Counted from the first letter of the stretch, positions 26,885 to 35,879 are shown. The stretch: DNA of 64,000 nucleotides from Microbacterium psychrotolerans (GCF_031085295.1 NZ_JAVFWO010000008.1:62001-126000), one strand, 5' to 3'. Translations and numbers: made by a program. The notes: generated by a model from the sequence alone, not told the origin.

Positions 26885-27829
26885 ATGACCACGACGACCG
26901 CCCCCGCGCCGGGCAAGGTCAAGCAGCGGCCGGGCGACCGCTGGTTCTCGGGAACCGCGCTCGGCGCCGGCGTGATGATCCTCGTCACGCTGGCCGCCGT
27001 CGCCATCTTCCTCCTCATCCAGTCCGTCCCCGGTCTCACCGCCACGTCGGCCACCGCCAGCATCCTGTCGGGGAACTTCTGGGAGTACGTCTGGCCGCTC
27101 GCCTTCGGCACGGTATGGGCGTCCTTCCTGGCCCTGCTGATGGCGGTGCCTCTGGCTGTCTCGGTCGCCCTCTTCATCTCGCACTACGCACCGCGTCGGC
27201 TGGCCCAGGGGCTCGGCTACATCGTCGACCTGCTCGCCGCCGTTCCGTCGGTGGTCTTCGGCCTGTGGGGCATCCTCGTGCTCGCCCCCGCCGTTCAGCC
27301 GATCTACGCATGGCTCAACGCCAACATGGGATGGTTCCCGCTCTTCTCGGGCACCGTCTCCAGCACCGGCCGCACCATCTTCACCGCCGCGATCGTCCTC
27401 GCGGTGATGGTCGTCCCGATCATCACCGCCATCTGCCGCGAGATCTTCCTGCAGACCCCGGTGCTCCACGAGGAGGCCGCGCTCGCGCTCGGCGCCACGC
27501 GCTGGGAGATGATCAAGATGGCCGTCTTCCCGTTCGGCCGCAGCGGCATCGTCTCGGCCTCGATGCTGGGCCTCGGACGCGCACTCGGCGAGACGATGGC
27601 GGTCGCCATGGTGCTCTCAGTCGCGAACATGGTGACCTTCCAGCTGTTCACGGCCGAGAACCCCGGCACGATCCCCGCGAACATCGCCCTGACCTTCCCC
27701 GAGGCGTACGGCGTCAACATCAACGTCCTCATCGCCACCGGCCTCATCCTCTTCATCGTCACCTTCGCGGTCAACGCCATCGCCCGATGGATCGTCAGCC
27801 GCCGCAAGGAATTCTCGGGAGCGAACTGA
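26885..27829 (+). CDS. pstC: Phosphate ABC transporter permease PstC
   Basis: A 314-residue inner-membrane permease with about six helices. The cytoplasmic coupling segment for PstB is EEAALALGATRWEMIKMAVFPFGRSGI, followed by LGRALGETMAVAMVL, both characteristic of PstC. AAVPSVVFGLWGILVLAP is the conserved early loop. It begins with a short polar N-terminus after an AGAAGGACACC site. One base separates its stop from the pstA start. Confidence 0.96.
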   Translation: MTTTTAPAPGKVKQRPGDRWFSGTALGAGVMILVTLAAVAIFLLIQSVPGLTATSATASILSGNFWEYVWPLAFGTVWASFLALLMAVPLAVSVALFISHYAPRRLAQGLGYIVDLLAAVPSVVFGLWGILVLAPAVQPIYAWLNANMGWFPLFSGTVSSTGRTIFTAAIVLAVMVVPIITAICREIFLQTPVLHEEAALALGATRWEMIKMAVFPFGRSGIVSASMLGLGRALGETMAVAMVLSVANMVTFQLFTAENPGTIPANIALTFPEAYGVNINVLIATGLILFIVTFAVNAIARWIVSRRKEFSGAN

Positions 27830-27830
27830 C

Positions 27831-28937
27831 ATGACCGTGACGACCGCTCCTCCCCGGGCTCCGCAGTCGGCGCCCGTGCGCGAGACCCCGCGGCTGACCA
27901 GCGGCCACCTCCCCTTCTGGGCGCCGTGGGCCATCCTCGTCGGCAGCCTCGTCATCAGCGGCATCCTCTTCGCGATCGTCGCGATGGGCTCCGGGGACGG
28001 CTTCAACGTCGCCGGCTGGGCGGTCGTGGCGGCGCTGGTGTACCTCGCGCTGATCACGACGATCTCGTCCCTCGTCGAGGGTCGCCGCAAGGGCATGGAC
28101 CGCCTGGTGACCGGCGTCGTGACCATCGCGTTCCTCATCGCCATGGTCCCGCTGGTCTCGGTGGCGATCACGGTCGTCGTCAACGGCGTCGCCGGCATCT
28201 CGGCCGAGTTCTTCTCCTCCTCGATGCGCAACGTCGTGGGCGAAGGCGGCGGCGCGCTCCACGCGATCGTCGGCACCGTCCTCATCACACTCGCAGCCGC
28301 GGTGATCTCGATCCCGATCGGCATCTTCACCGCCATCTACCTTGTCGAGTACGGCCGCGGCGGACGCCTGAGCCGCGGCATCACATTCCTCGTCGACGTC
28401 ATGACCGGCATCCCGTCGATCGTCGCCGGTCTGTTCGCCTACGCTCTGTTCGCCCTGTTCCTCGGTCCCGGCATCCGGATGGGCATCATGGGCTCGGTCG
28501 CGCTCTCGGTGCTGATGATCCCGGTCGTCGTGCGTTCGACGGAGGAGATGCTGCGCCTCGTGCCGAACGAGCTCCGGGAGGCGTCGTACGCGCTCGGCGT
28601 GCCCAAGTGGCGCACGATCGCGAAGATCGTCCTGCCGACCTCGCTCGCCGGCATCACCACGGGCGTCATGCTCTCGATCTCCCGCGTGATCGGAGAGACG
28701 GCTCCGCTGCTGCTGACGGCGGGCGTCGCGACCTCGATGAACTACAACCTCTTCCAGGGCCGCATGATGACCCTGCCGGTCATGGCCTACTCGCAGTACA
28801 TGAACCAGGGCATTCCAGCCCAGGCCTACATCGACCGCGCCTGGGCCTGCGCCCTGGTCCTCATCGTCATCGTGATGCTCCTCAACCTCATCGCGCGCCT
28901 CGTCGCGAAGGTGTTCTCCCCCAAGCTCGGCCGCTGA
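27831..28937 (+). CDS. pstA: Phosphate ABC transporter permease PstA
   Basis: A 368-residue permease, about 70 residues longer than many PstA proteins because of an extended N-terminus with two extra hydrophobic segments before the core. The core shows IVEY-type helix IFTAIYLVEYGRGG, DVMTGIPSIVAGLFAYALF and the coupling loop LREASYALGVPKWRTIAKIVLPTSLAGI, followed by RVIGETAPLLLTAG. Together with PstC it forms the membrane channel. Translation is probably coupled to pstC, given the single-base gap. Confidence 0.96.
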   Translation: MTVTTAPPRAPQSAPVRETPRLTSGHLPFWAPWAILVGSLVISGILFAIVAMGSGDGFNVAGWAVVAALVYLALITTISSLVEGRRKGMDRLVTGVVTIAFLIAMVPLVSVAITVVVNGVAGISAEFFSSSMRNVVGEGGGALHAIVGTVLITLAAAVISIPIGIFTAIYLVEYGRGGRLSRGITFLVDVMTGIPSIVAGLFAYALFALFLGPGIRMGIMGSVALSVLMIPVVVRSTEEMLRLVPNELREASYALGVPKWRTIAKIVLPTSLAGITTGVMLSISRVIGETAPLLLTAGVATSMNYNLFQGRMMTLPVMAYSQYMNQGIPAQAYIDRAWACALVLIVIVMLLNLIARLVAKVFSPKLGR

Positions 28938-28969
28938 GCAGCCTCCACCCGAAAGCACTGACAGGAACC

Positions 28970-29749
28970 ATGTCCAAGAGCATCGAAGTCAACGACCTCA
29001 ACGTCTTCTACGGCGACTTCAAGGCCGTCGAAGGCGTCTCGCTCGGCATCGAGCCGCGCAGCGTCACCGCCTTCATCGGCCCGTCGGGCTGCGGCAAGTC
29101 GACGTTCCTGCGCACGCTCAACCGCATGCACGAAGTGATCCCCGGCGCGCGCGTCGAGGGCGAGGTGCTGCTCGACGGAAACAACCTCTACGGCGCCAAC
29201 GTCGACCCGGTGCTCGTGCGCCGCCAGGTCGGCATGGTGTTCCAGCGCCCCAACCCGTTCCCCACGATGTCGATCAAGGAGAACGTGCTGGCGGGCGTCA
29301 AGCTCAACAACAAGAAGATGTCGAAGTCCGACTCGGATGCCCTCGTCGAGAAGTCGCTCCGCGGCGCGAACCTGTGGAACGAGGTCAAGGACCGCCTCGA
29401 CAAGCCCGGATCGGGTCTGTCGGGCGGCCAGCAGCAGCGCCTCTGCATCGCCCGCGCCATCGCCGTCTCGCCCGAGGTGATCCTCATGGACGAGCCCTGC
29501 TCCGCCCTCGACCCGATCTCGACCTACGCGATCGAGGAGTTGATCGGCGAGCTCAAGAACGACTACACGGTCGTCATCGTGACGCACAACATGCAGCAGG
29601 CGTCACGCGTCAGCGACAAGACCGCCTTCTTCAACATCGCGGGCACGGGAAAGCCCGGCAAGCTCATCGAGTACAACGACACGCGGTCGATCTTCACGAC
29701 TCCGTCGGTGCAGGCGACCGAGGACTACGTCTCGGGTCGATTCGGCTGA
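28970..29749 (+). CDS. pstB: Phosphate ABC transporter ATPase PstB
   Basis: A 259-residue ATPase. Walker A is GPSGCGKST, the Q-loop lies in VGMVFQRPNPFPTMSI (a PstB hallmark), the signature is LSGGQQQR, Walker B is VILMDEPCSALDPIST and the switch region is VIVTHNMQQASRVSD. Length equals the family norm. It ends the pst operon and is followed by a strong hairpin shared with convergent pabC. Confidence 0.97.
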   Translation: MSKSIEVNDLNVFYGDFKAVEGVSLGIEPRSVTAFIGPSGCGKSTFLRTLNRMHEVIPGARVEGEVLLDGNNLYGANVDPVLVRRQVGMVFQRPNPFPTMSIKENVLAGVKLNNKKMSKSDSDALVEKSLRGANLWNEVKDRLDKPGSGLSGGQQQRLCIARAIAVSPEVILMDEPCSALDPISTYAIEELIGELKNDYTVVIVTHNMQQASRVSDKTAFFNIAGTGKPGKLIEYNDTRSIFTTPSVQATEDYVSGRFG

Positions 29750-29766
29750 TCCGCAGGATCGCTGCA

Positions 29767-29796
29767 CGAAGCCCTCGCCGATCGGCGGGGGCTTCG
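29767..29796. terminator. Bidirectional terminator between pstB and pabC
   Basis: Arms 29767-29774 and 29789-29796 pair perfectly around an inner palindrome (29776-29787), making one long hairpin between convergent genes. Confidence 0.75.
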
Positions 29797-29804
29797 TCGT
29801 CGGG

Positions 29805-30692
29805 TCAGTCGCGCGGGCTGAGCAGATAGCGGTTGAAGGATGCCGTGAGCTCTGCGTCCACCGGCATCACAGAGCCGTCGATCGCGGTGATGGGCGCCGC
29901 CAGACGCACGCTCGACACCAGCCACGCGGCATCCGCGTCCGTCAGAGCGCTCGTCGGCAGTGTGGCGTAGCCGGTGTCGTGGCCCTCCTCCTCGAGGTGG
30001 GCGAAGAGGCTCAGCTGGGTCGTGCCGTGGAGGATGCCGCCGTTCGGCGCGGGCGTGACGAAGCGGCCGTCGATGCGCAGGATGAGCGAGGCGGTGGGCG
30101 CCTCGAGCACGAAGCCGTCCGACGTGACGAAGACGGCGTCGTCGGCGCCACGGCGCTTCGCTTCGCGGATCGCGGCCATGTTGACCGCGTACGACAGGGT
30201 CTTGGCGCCGAGCAGCAGCCAGGGCGCCTTCGCAGGGGTGTCGATGCCGTAGCCGCGATCGAGCGTCACGACCCGGATGCCGTGCTCGCGGACGGCGGTG
30301 TTGTCGGCGGCGGCTGCCACCGTCACCCACGCCGTCGGTGCGGGCCCGTGTTCGACTCCGCGGCTCAGGATGAGCTTGATGACGCCCTCCCCGTGGCGCG
30401 GCGCGTGCTGCGCGGCGGCGTCGACGGCCTGACGCCACTGCTCCAGGTGCGGGGCCGCCAGGTCGCAGATGCGCGCGGAGTGCGCGAGCCGCTCGAGGTG
30501 TGCCTGCGTCTCCTGCGCGTGGCCGTCCACGACGCCGATCGACTCGAAGATGCCGTCCCCGCGCTGCGTGCTCAGCTCGCCGACGCTCAGCGCCGGCGCC
30601 GACGGGTCGATGACCCGGAAGGTATCGGCGAAATCGGAGCGAGGATCGTCGGATGTCGCCGGGTCGATGACGAGCGCGAAGAGCAGTGCCAT
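29805..30692 (-). CDS. pabC: Aminotransferase class IV, 4-amino-4-deoxychorismate lyase-like
   Basis: A 295-residue PLP-dependent fold-type IV enzyme. The catalytic lysine is in LGAKTLSYAVNMAAIREAKRRGADDA, and LEAPTASLILRIDGRFVTPAPNGGILHGTT supplies the PLP phosphate-binding segment. GDGIFESIGVVDG near residue 45 is typical of PabC. It would release pyruvate to give p-aminobenzoate for folate. D-amino-acid or branched-chain aminotransferase activity cannot be fully excluded. M. tuberculosis carries pabC close to an FABP-like gene and glnR as well, matching this neighbourhood. Confidence 0.88.
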   Translation of the reverse strand: MALLFALVIDPATSDDPRSDFADTFRVIDPSAPALSVGELSTQRGDGIFESIGVVDGHAQETQAHLERLAHSARICDLAAPHLEQWRQAVDAAAQHAPRHGEGVIKLILSRGVEHGPAPTAWVTVAAAADNTAVREHGIRVVTLDRGYGIDTPAKAPWLLLGAKTLSYAVNMAAIREAKRRGADDAVFVTSDGFVLEAPTASLILRIDGRFVTPAPNGGILHGTTQLSLFAHLEEEGHDTGYATLPTSALTDADAAWLVSSVRLAAPITAIDGSVMPVDAELTASFNRYLLSPRD

Positions 30693-30736
30693 GCCCCCGA
30701 GCCTAAGCTCTCGGGAATGCCACGCCCCTCGTCTCG

Positions 30737-30930
30737 GTTACACTGGATCGGCCGGGCCGCAGTAACCCCGGGCTCCATCTTCTGCCGCTGCGAGCGGCCT
30801 CGCGCCGAGAGGCGTTCTGCGGCCCGGCACTCTTGTACCTGAGCGATGCGCGCGGCCGATCGAGCGGGAACGCCTCTGCCGCGCAGCGGAATCCGCACTG
30901 CGGCGTTCTGCGGCCCGGCACTTTCGTACC
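30737..30930. repeat. Paired 29-bp direct repeats plus partial inverted copy upstream of pabC
   Basis: A 29-base unit at 30811-30839 recurs with two mismatches at 30902-30930. A 12-base core (GCCGGGCCGCAG) of the complementary orientation occurs at 30751-30762, inside a small inverted repeat GGTTAC/GTAACC (30737-30742 with 30762-30767). No gene is evident here. Confidence 0.75.
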
Positions 30931-30955
30931 CACGCCCTGCGGCGGCCAGCGGATC

Positions 30956-31594
30956 TCAGGTCAGCGCATCACGGCGCCAGAGGGCGGCGCAGGCCGACAG
31001 GTCGGCGCCGTAGTCCGACAGGCGCAGAGCCCGAGTGGTGAACGCGGACGCGCGGTCGGGCTCGGTCGTCTCGTAGTCGTCGGCGAGATGCGTGGCACCC
31101 GATGCCTGCACGCGGCAGAAGGCCGCGGCGCGGTCGAGGGCCACGGCGAAGTCGCCCTCGAAGAGCCCGCGCAGGATGGTGTCGACCAGCGCGACGAGCT
31201 CGTCGGGACCGGCGGGCGACGGCGCGCCGGCCACGACGTCGTCGACGGAGGCGAGCTCGGCACGGCCGCGCTCGTACAGGAGCGCGGCCGTGCGCGGATC
31301 GTCGTGGATCATGAGCTGCACGAGGTACAGCCGCCATAGCGCGCCGGGCAGCGTCTTCGCGGGCGAACGCGACCACAGCTCGGCGAGGTCGTCGATGCCG
31401 TGCTCGTCGGTGAACGAGACGAGGCGGTCGACGACGCGGCCGTCCGGGTCGGCGCGGACCCTGGCGAGCAGGGCGTGCGCGGTGGTGTGCGCGACGCGCG
31501 AGACCTCAGCCGGGTCCTCGGCCGCGAACGCCCGGTCGAACACTTCGGCCGGACGCCGGACGGGCTTGTGGAACTCCCTGGACGAATCGCTCAT
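30956..31594 (-). CDS. Conserved hypothetical helical protein
   Basis: A 212-residue protein that I do not assign to a family. It is almost entirely alpha-helical by composition, with conserved-looking blocks REFHKPVRRPAEVFDRAFA, ALWRLYLVQLMIHDDPRTAALLYERG and SDYGADLSACAALWRRDAL. There is no signal peptide, membrane helix or obvious catalytic motif. I start at the ATG giving MSDSSREFHK, since upstream codons are low-complexity. In my recollection relatives carry misleading 'RNA polymerase beta' style names. The next gene upstream on this strand (VOC) is 79 bp away. Confidence 0.72.
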   Translation of the reverse strand: MSDSSREFHKPVRRPAEVFDRAFAAEDPAEVSRVAHTTAHALLARVRADPDGRVVDRLVSFTDEHGIDDLAELWSRSPAKTLPGALWRLYLVQLMIHDDPRTAALLYERGRAELASVDDVVAGAPSPAGPDELVALVDTILRGLFEGDFAVALDRAAAFCRVQASGATHLADDYETTEPDRASAFTTRALRLSDYGADLSACAALWRRDALT

Positions 31595-31673
31595 TCCGTC
31601 CAGGCTACTCGCCGCCACGAGCACCTGCTCGCGCTGCATGGCGGCCGCCCAGGGCAGGCACATGACCCGGTTC

Positions 31674-32081
31674 TCAGACCTGGTTGATGCGGATGTGGTT
31701 GCCGGCGGGGTCGCGGAAGGCGCAGTCGCGCGGTCCCCAGCCCTGCTCCTTGGGTTCCTGGAGCACCTCTGCGCCGAAGGCACGCAGCTTCTCGAACGTC
31801 GCGTCGAGGTCGCTGGTCGTGAAGACGTAGGGTCCGGGACCGGACCCCTTCACGATCAGGCGCTGGAGCGCCTCGCCGTCGTCGGGCGAACGGCCCGCCG
31901 ACGGATCGGACACCACGAGCGACAGGCCGGGCTGGCCGGGGAAGCCGAAGCTCACCCAGCGGTGACCGTCGTAGGCGACGTCGTTGACGACCTCGAGGCC
32001 GAGACCGTCGCGGTAGAAGGGGATGGCGGCGTCGACATCGTCGACGGTGATGGGGCTGTAGGCCAGCGCGATGTTCGTCAT
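31674..32081 (-). CDS. VOC-superfamily (glyoxalase/bleomycin-resistance-like) protein
   Basis: A 135-residue single-module VOC protein with the paired beta-alpha-beta-beta-beta pattern: PITVDDVDAAIPFYRDGLGLEVVNDV in the first half and FTTSDLDATFEKLRAFGAEV with GWGPRDCAFRDPAGNHIRI in the second. The last motif provides a metal ligand in many members. I start at the ATG giving MTNIALAYSP; the upstream 19 codons lack a ribosome site. It follows an AraC-type regulator in the same direction, so the regulator may control it. Confidence 0.88.
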   Translation of the reverse strand: MTNIALAYSPITVDDVDAAIPFYRDGLGLEVVNDVAYDGHRWVSFGFPGQPGLSLVVSDPSAGRSPDDGEALQRLIVKGSGPGPYVFTTSDLDATFEKLRAFGAEVLQEPKEQGWGPRDCAFRDPAGNHIRINQV

Positions 32082-32174
32082 GTCTGCCACGCTACGATCC
32101 CGCACGAACGCGCGCTTCTCCGATCCTGCTCGGTTCACGAGCCGCGCACAGGCTCCCCACTGAACCGTTTCGCG

Positions 32175-32591
32175 TCACACGTACCGAGTCGGCCGCGTGA
32201 GGATCTTGGCGACGCACAGCGGCATGGCCTCGGCGGCGTTGTGCGGCCGCGAGCGGTACGAGCTCGGGGTCTCCCCCACGATCTCCGAGAACGTCGAGCT
32301 GAAAGAGCCGAGCGATGTCGCACCGACGGCGGTGCAGGCATCCGTCACCGAGACCCCCTCGCGGAGCAGGGCCATGGCGCGCTCGATCCGCCGCGTCATG
32401 AGGTACGCGTACGGGGTCTCGCCGTAGGCGGCCTTGAACTCGCGGGAGAAATGCGCGGGCGACATCAGGGCCTTGGTCGCCATCGTCGGCACGTCGAGGG
32501 GCTGGGCGTAATCGCGGTCGATGAGGTCGCGCGCGCGGCGCAGGTGCGCGAGGGTCTGGGTCGTCTGCGGAGCGGAAACCACGGACTTCAC
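32175..32591 (-). CDS. AraC-family regulator (DNA-binding domain only)
   Basis: A 138-residue protein consisting of just the double helix-turn-helix of AraC/XylS regulators: LIDRDYAQPLDVPTMATKALMSPAHFSREFKAAYGETPYAYL for the first HTH and DACTAVGATSLGSFSSTFSEIVGETP for the second. No ligand-binding domain is present, as in SoxS- or MarA-like activators. It lies 93 bp upstream of the VOC gene and 39 bp from the rskA stop on the other side. Confidence 0.88.
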   Translation of the reverse strand: MKSVVSAPQTTQTLAHLRRARDLIDRDYAQPLDVPTMATKALMSPAHFSREFKAAYGETPYAYLMTRRIERAMALLREGVSVTDACTAVGATSLGSFSSTFSEIVGETPSSYRSRPHNAAEAMPLCVAKILTRPTRYV

Positions 32592-32630
32592 GCTACCGGG
32601 ATGACGCCTGCCCGCGACCCCGATCCCGGC

Positions 32631-33440
32631 TCAGGCCGTCGGGATGGCCACGATCGGATCCGTCGACGGCTCGCCGGTGGGCGACCCGCCCTGCGGCTCG
32701 ATCGTCACCGCGATGACGTCGCCCGGCTGCATCGCGCCGTCGAGCAATGCCGTCGCCTCACCGTCGGCGGAGTCGAATGTGCCCGCCGAGACAGGACCCC
32801 CGTCGCGCACGAACCACAGCTCGAAGCTCTCGTCGTCGGCGATCTGCGGGAGGCCCTGTGAGACCAGCACGACCTTGCCGAGGGATTCCGACCAGTGCGC
32901 CGTCGCGGTGCCTCCGTCGGTCACCTCGACCGTGGCCGACTGCGCGTCGGGGGCATCCTCGATCTGCTGAAGCGCGACGACCTCGGCCGGCCGGTTCAGA
33001 TAGTCGTTGATCGTGGCTGCGCCGAGCCCGAGGGCGACGAGCAGCACCAGCGATGCGGCGAGCGCGACGATGCCACGGGTCCAGCGGCGCCGGGAGACGG
33101 CCTGGATGACCGCGGTGGGCGGCGGCGGCTCTGGGGCCGGCCGATCGCTGCTCTCGGACCACGCGGCGCCCGGTTCGGCGACCGCGGCGGCCGAGGCGGG
33201 CATGGCCGGCAGCTGGGGGGTCGCGGTGATCTGGGACAGCAGCGTCGAGCGCAGCGTCAGTGGGGGCACGGCATCGGCGACGGCGTCGGCGAGCGCGGCG
33301 GCGGTCGCGGCATCCGCGTCCACCAGCTCCTCCCACTCGGGGTGCCGGCGGCGGGCTGCCTCGAACGCTTCGCGGTCGGCGGGCGACAGCGCGTTCAGCG
33401 CAGCGCCTGCGGCGAGCTCGGCGAACTCCTCCTCGTTCAT
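32631..33440 (-). CDS. rskA: Membrane anti-sigma factor RskA
   Basis: A 269-residue anti-sigma factor. The cytoplasmic N-terminus (about 1-110) has the RskA sigma-binding helix pattern: NEEEFAELAAGAALNALSPADREAFEAARRRHPEWEE. It lacks the HxxxCxxC of zinc anti-sigma factors. One membrane helix (about residues 128-150) is followed by an extracytoplasmic domain with PDAQSATVEVTDGG and FELWFVRDGGPVSAGTF. The ATG overlaps the sigK stop (TGATG); a GTG one codon upstream is an alternative start. Confidence 0.92.
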   Translation of the reverse strand: MNEEEFAELAAGAALNALSPADREAFEAARRRHPEWEELVDADAATAAALADAVADAVPPLTLRSTLLSQITATPQLPAMPASAAAVAEPGAAWSESSDRPAPEPPPPTAVIQAVSRRRWTRGIVALAASLVLLVALGLGAATINDYLNRPAEVVALQQIEDAPDAQSATVEVTDGGTATAHWSESLGKVVLVSQGLPQIADDESFELWFVRDGGPVSAGTFDSADGEATALLDGAMQPGDVIAVTIEPQGGSPTGEPSTDPIVAIPTA

Positions 33441-34042
33441 CACGCGGTCACCCCCATCTCTGCTCTCAGGCGGGACAGGCCGTCCCGCATCCTCGTCTTG
33501 ATCGTCCCCAGCGGCGCTCCCACCAGTGCCGCGATCTCGCTCTGACTGTAACCCCCGTAATACGCGAGGGTCAGCGCTTCCTTCTGGGCGTCCGGCAGCG
33601 CCGACAGCGCGGTCGCCACCCTCTCCCCCTCGATGCGCAGCTCGACCTGATCCGCCACCTCGTCATGGGCTACTCCGAGGTCTCGGAATCCCGCCCGCAC
33701 GTCGCGATCCGTGCTCGACTGCGAGGCCCGCACACGGTCCACAGCCCGGCGGTGAGCGATCGTGAGCACCCACGATCTTCCCTGACCTCTGTTCGGAGCG
33801 AACCGCGATGCGGATTGCCACACCTCGAGGAACACCTCCTGCAGCACCTCTTCGCTCTGCGCCCGGTCGACGAGCACGCGCAGGATCAGCCCGAAGACGC
33901 GAGGCGAGAGCAGATCGTAGACGCGCGCGAAGGCCGCCTGGTCGCCGGCCGCGACCTGCAGCAGCAGCTCTCCGATGCGGTCGACCGGCTCCGTGCCGTC
34001 CTCCGGCACGTCGATCCCGTCGATCACCATGTCCACCAGCAT
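33440..34042 (-). CDS. sigK: ECF sigma factor SigK
   Basis: A 200-residue extracytoplasmic-function sigma factor. Region 2 is visible as FARVYDLLSPRVFGLILRVLVDRAQSEEVLQEVFLEVWQ with RSWVLTIAHRRAVDRVR, and region 4 as LSALPDAQKEALTLAYYGGYSQSEIAALVGAPLGTIKTRMRDGL. It clusters with RskA and DipZ as in the mycobacterial SigK locus. The first ATG is used; a second, four codons later, is equally possible since neither has a strong ribosome site. It lies 37 bp after dipZ. Confidence 0.92.
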   Translation of the reverse strand: MLVDMVIDGIDVPEDGTEPVDRIGELLLQVAAGDQAAFARVYDLLSPRVFGLILRVLVDRAQSEEVLQEVFLEVWQSASRFAPNRGQGRSWVLTIAHRRAVDRVRASQSSTDRDVRAGFRDLGVAHDEVADQVELRIEGERVATALSALPDAQKEALTLAYYGGYSQSEIAALVGAPLGTIKTRMRDGLSRLRAEMGVTA

Positions 34043-34079
34043 GCCCTACGTCACCTCCCCGCGACTTCTCGCACCCGTG

Positions 34080-35810
34080 TCAGCCGAACGTGAACGAGTA
34101 GACCTCGACGCCCGGCGAGACGACCACGTCGAGCACGTGAGCCGCCGCATCGTTCGTCTCCGCCGCGGCGTACGAGCGCGGCGTTCCGGATACGGCCAGC
34201 GTCTGCTCACGGCCGTCGTCGAGGCGGACGCGCACCTCGCCCTCGCCGGCGAGCACCATGCGCACGTGCTCGGCATGGAACTGCAGACGGATGCCGCCGC
34301 CCGCCGCCCCCGAAGGCGTGGCGAACTGCGTCTCCACCCGCCACGCACCGTCCAAGGCGAACGAATCCCCCGGCTGCTCGTCGGGGACCCGGTACTCGCC
34401 CTCGCCCGCCCGGTACGCGGGCTCACCTCCGTAATTCACGTCCTTCGCCGACCCCAGGAACGTCTCGCGTGTGCGGGTGCCTGCATCCGGAGTGTCGTCG
34501 GCGACCTCGGTCGGATCGGGCAGCGTCACGCCGGGCTCGGCATCCTGCAGCAGCTCGCGGATGAGCATCTCGGTCGCGGCGTAGTTGCCCTCGCCGAAGG
34601 CGATGTGGCGGACCGTCCCGTCGGCGTCGATCAGATAGTGCGCGGGCCAGTAGCGGTTCCGGTAGTTCGTCCAGGTCGACAGGCTGTTGTCCAGGGCCAC
34701 CGGGTACGTGATGCCGAAGTCGCGCGCGCCTGCAGCCACGTTGGCGGCGTCCTTCTCGAACGCGTACTCGGGCGAGTGGATGCCGATCACCCGCAGCCCC
34801 GCATCGCGGTACGCGTCGTCCCAGGCGACGACGTGCGGGATGCTGCGCTGGCAGTTGATGCACGAGTACGCCCAGAAGTCGATCAGCACAACCTCCCCGC
34901 GAAGATCCGCGAGGTCGACAGGCGCTCCGGCGGGCGTGTTCAGCCACTCGTCGATTCCTCGGATGCTCGGCGCCGCACCGCAGGACTCGAGCTCCGCCGC
35001 ACCGTTGGTGCACTTGTCGAGATCCCGGTTCTCGTCGGTGACGAGGCCGCCGAGGTCGAGTGCCCGTCGCGCGTCGGGGTTGTCGGTGAGCTGACGCTGG
35101 ACGCCGGCGGTGTAGTCGGGCACGAGCCGCTGCAGCAGCTGCGGCACATCGAACACCAGGCCGACGGCGAGCGCGAGCATCGCCACCCCGGCAGCGATCC
35201 GCAGGCCGCGCTCGTGCGTGCGGAACGCGCGGATGCGCTCCACGAGCCCGCGGCCTGCGAGGGCGAAGAAGAGCAGCGGGATGCAGACTCCGACAGTGAA
35301 GGACAGCGTCAGGACCACGGTGCCGAAGTCGATGCGGCCGGTCGAACCGGCGACGATGATGGCCGCCAGTACGGGTCCGGCGCAGGGTACGAACACAGTG
35401 CCGAGCGCCAGCCCGACGCCGTAGCCGCTCCCGCCGTTCTGCACCTCCGAGCGGCGGGCAAGCCTCTGGAACGGCTTCTCGAGCAGCCGCTCGAACCGCG
35501 GCACGAGAAGCCCGACCCCGATCAGGACGAGCACCGCGATGCCCGCCCACCGCAGGACGTCCTGCGGGAGTCCGAGCGCTCCGAGCAGGAGCGAGCCCAG
35601 GAGGGTCACCAGAGTGAAGCTCGTGACCAGACCCGCGATCACGAGGTACGGCCGCCACCGCGATGCGGGAGCAGGTACGTCGGCGGCGTCGGACGAGAAC
35701 CGGGCGGACTGCGCGCCCCCGGTCAGGAAGATGACCGGCAGCACCGGCAGTATGCACGGCGAGATCCCCGTGATGAGTCCGCCGAGCAGACCGATGATGA
35801 CGAGCTCCAT
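34080..35810 (-). CDS. dipZ: DipZ: CcdA-type thiol transporter fused to thioredoxin-like domain
   Basis: A 576-residue membrane protein with three parts. CcdA-like helices span about 1-225, with the conserved reductant-passing cysteines in TGISPCILPVLP (C19) and TVFVPCAGPVLAA (C143). A TlpA-like thioredoxin domain follows (about 290-430, WAYSCINC, C317 and C320). A C-terminal beta-rich domain (about 445-576) completes it. This equals mycobacterial DipZ. It would carry electrons across the membrane to extracytoplasmic disulfides. It leads the dipZ-sigK-rskA unit and is divergent from a fasciclin lipoprotein. Confidence 0.94.
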   Translation of the reverse strand: MELVIIGLLGGLITGISPCILPVLPVIFLTGGAQSARFSSDAADVPAPASRWRPYLVIAGLVTSFTLVTLLGSLLLGALGLPQDVLRWAGIAVLVLIGVGLLVPRFERLLEKPFQRLARRSEVQNGGSGYGVGLALGTVFVPCAGPVLAAIIVAGSTGRIDFGTVVLTLSFTVGVCIPLLFFALAGRGLVERIRAFRTHERGLRIAAGVAMLALAVGLVFDVPQLLQRLVPDYTAGVQRQLTDNPDARRALDLGGLVTDENRDLDKCTNGAAELESCGAAPSIRGIDEWLNTPAGAPVDLADLRGEVVLIDFWAYSCINCQRSIPHVVAWDDAYRDAGLRVIGIHSPEYAFEKDAANVAAGARDFGITYPVALDNSLSTWTNYRNRYWPAHYLIDADGTVRHIAFGEGNYAATEMLIRELLQDAEPGVTLPDPTEVADDTPDAGTRTRETFLGSAKDVNYGGEPAYRAGEGEYRVPDEQPGDSFALDGAWRVETQFATPSGAAGGGIRLQFHAEHVRMVLAGEGEVRVRLDDGREQTLAVSGTPRSYAAAETNDAAAHVLDVVVSPGVEVYSFTFG

Positions 35811-35850
35811 GCGTCCCCCTAGGTGTCACGGGTTGTTCGCTCCGGAGCTC

Positions 35851-35879
35851 CATTCGGATTGGTCGGCCGCACGGGATGC
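35851..35879 (-). promoter_or_regulatory. Candidate SigK-type promoter for dipZ-sigK-rskA
   Basis: On the minus strand GCATCC (35879-35874), a 16-base spacer and CCGAATG (35857-35851) resemble the SigK consensus as I recall it from M. tuberculosis (CCATCC and CCGAATC, similar spacing). GGATGC is common in this genome, so the -35 match alone is weak. Confidence 0.45.
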
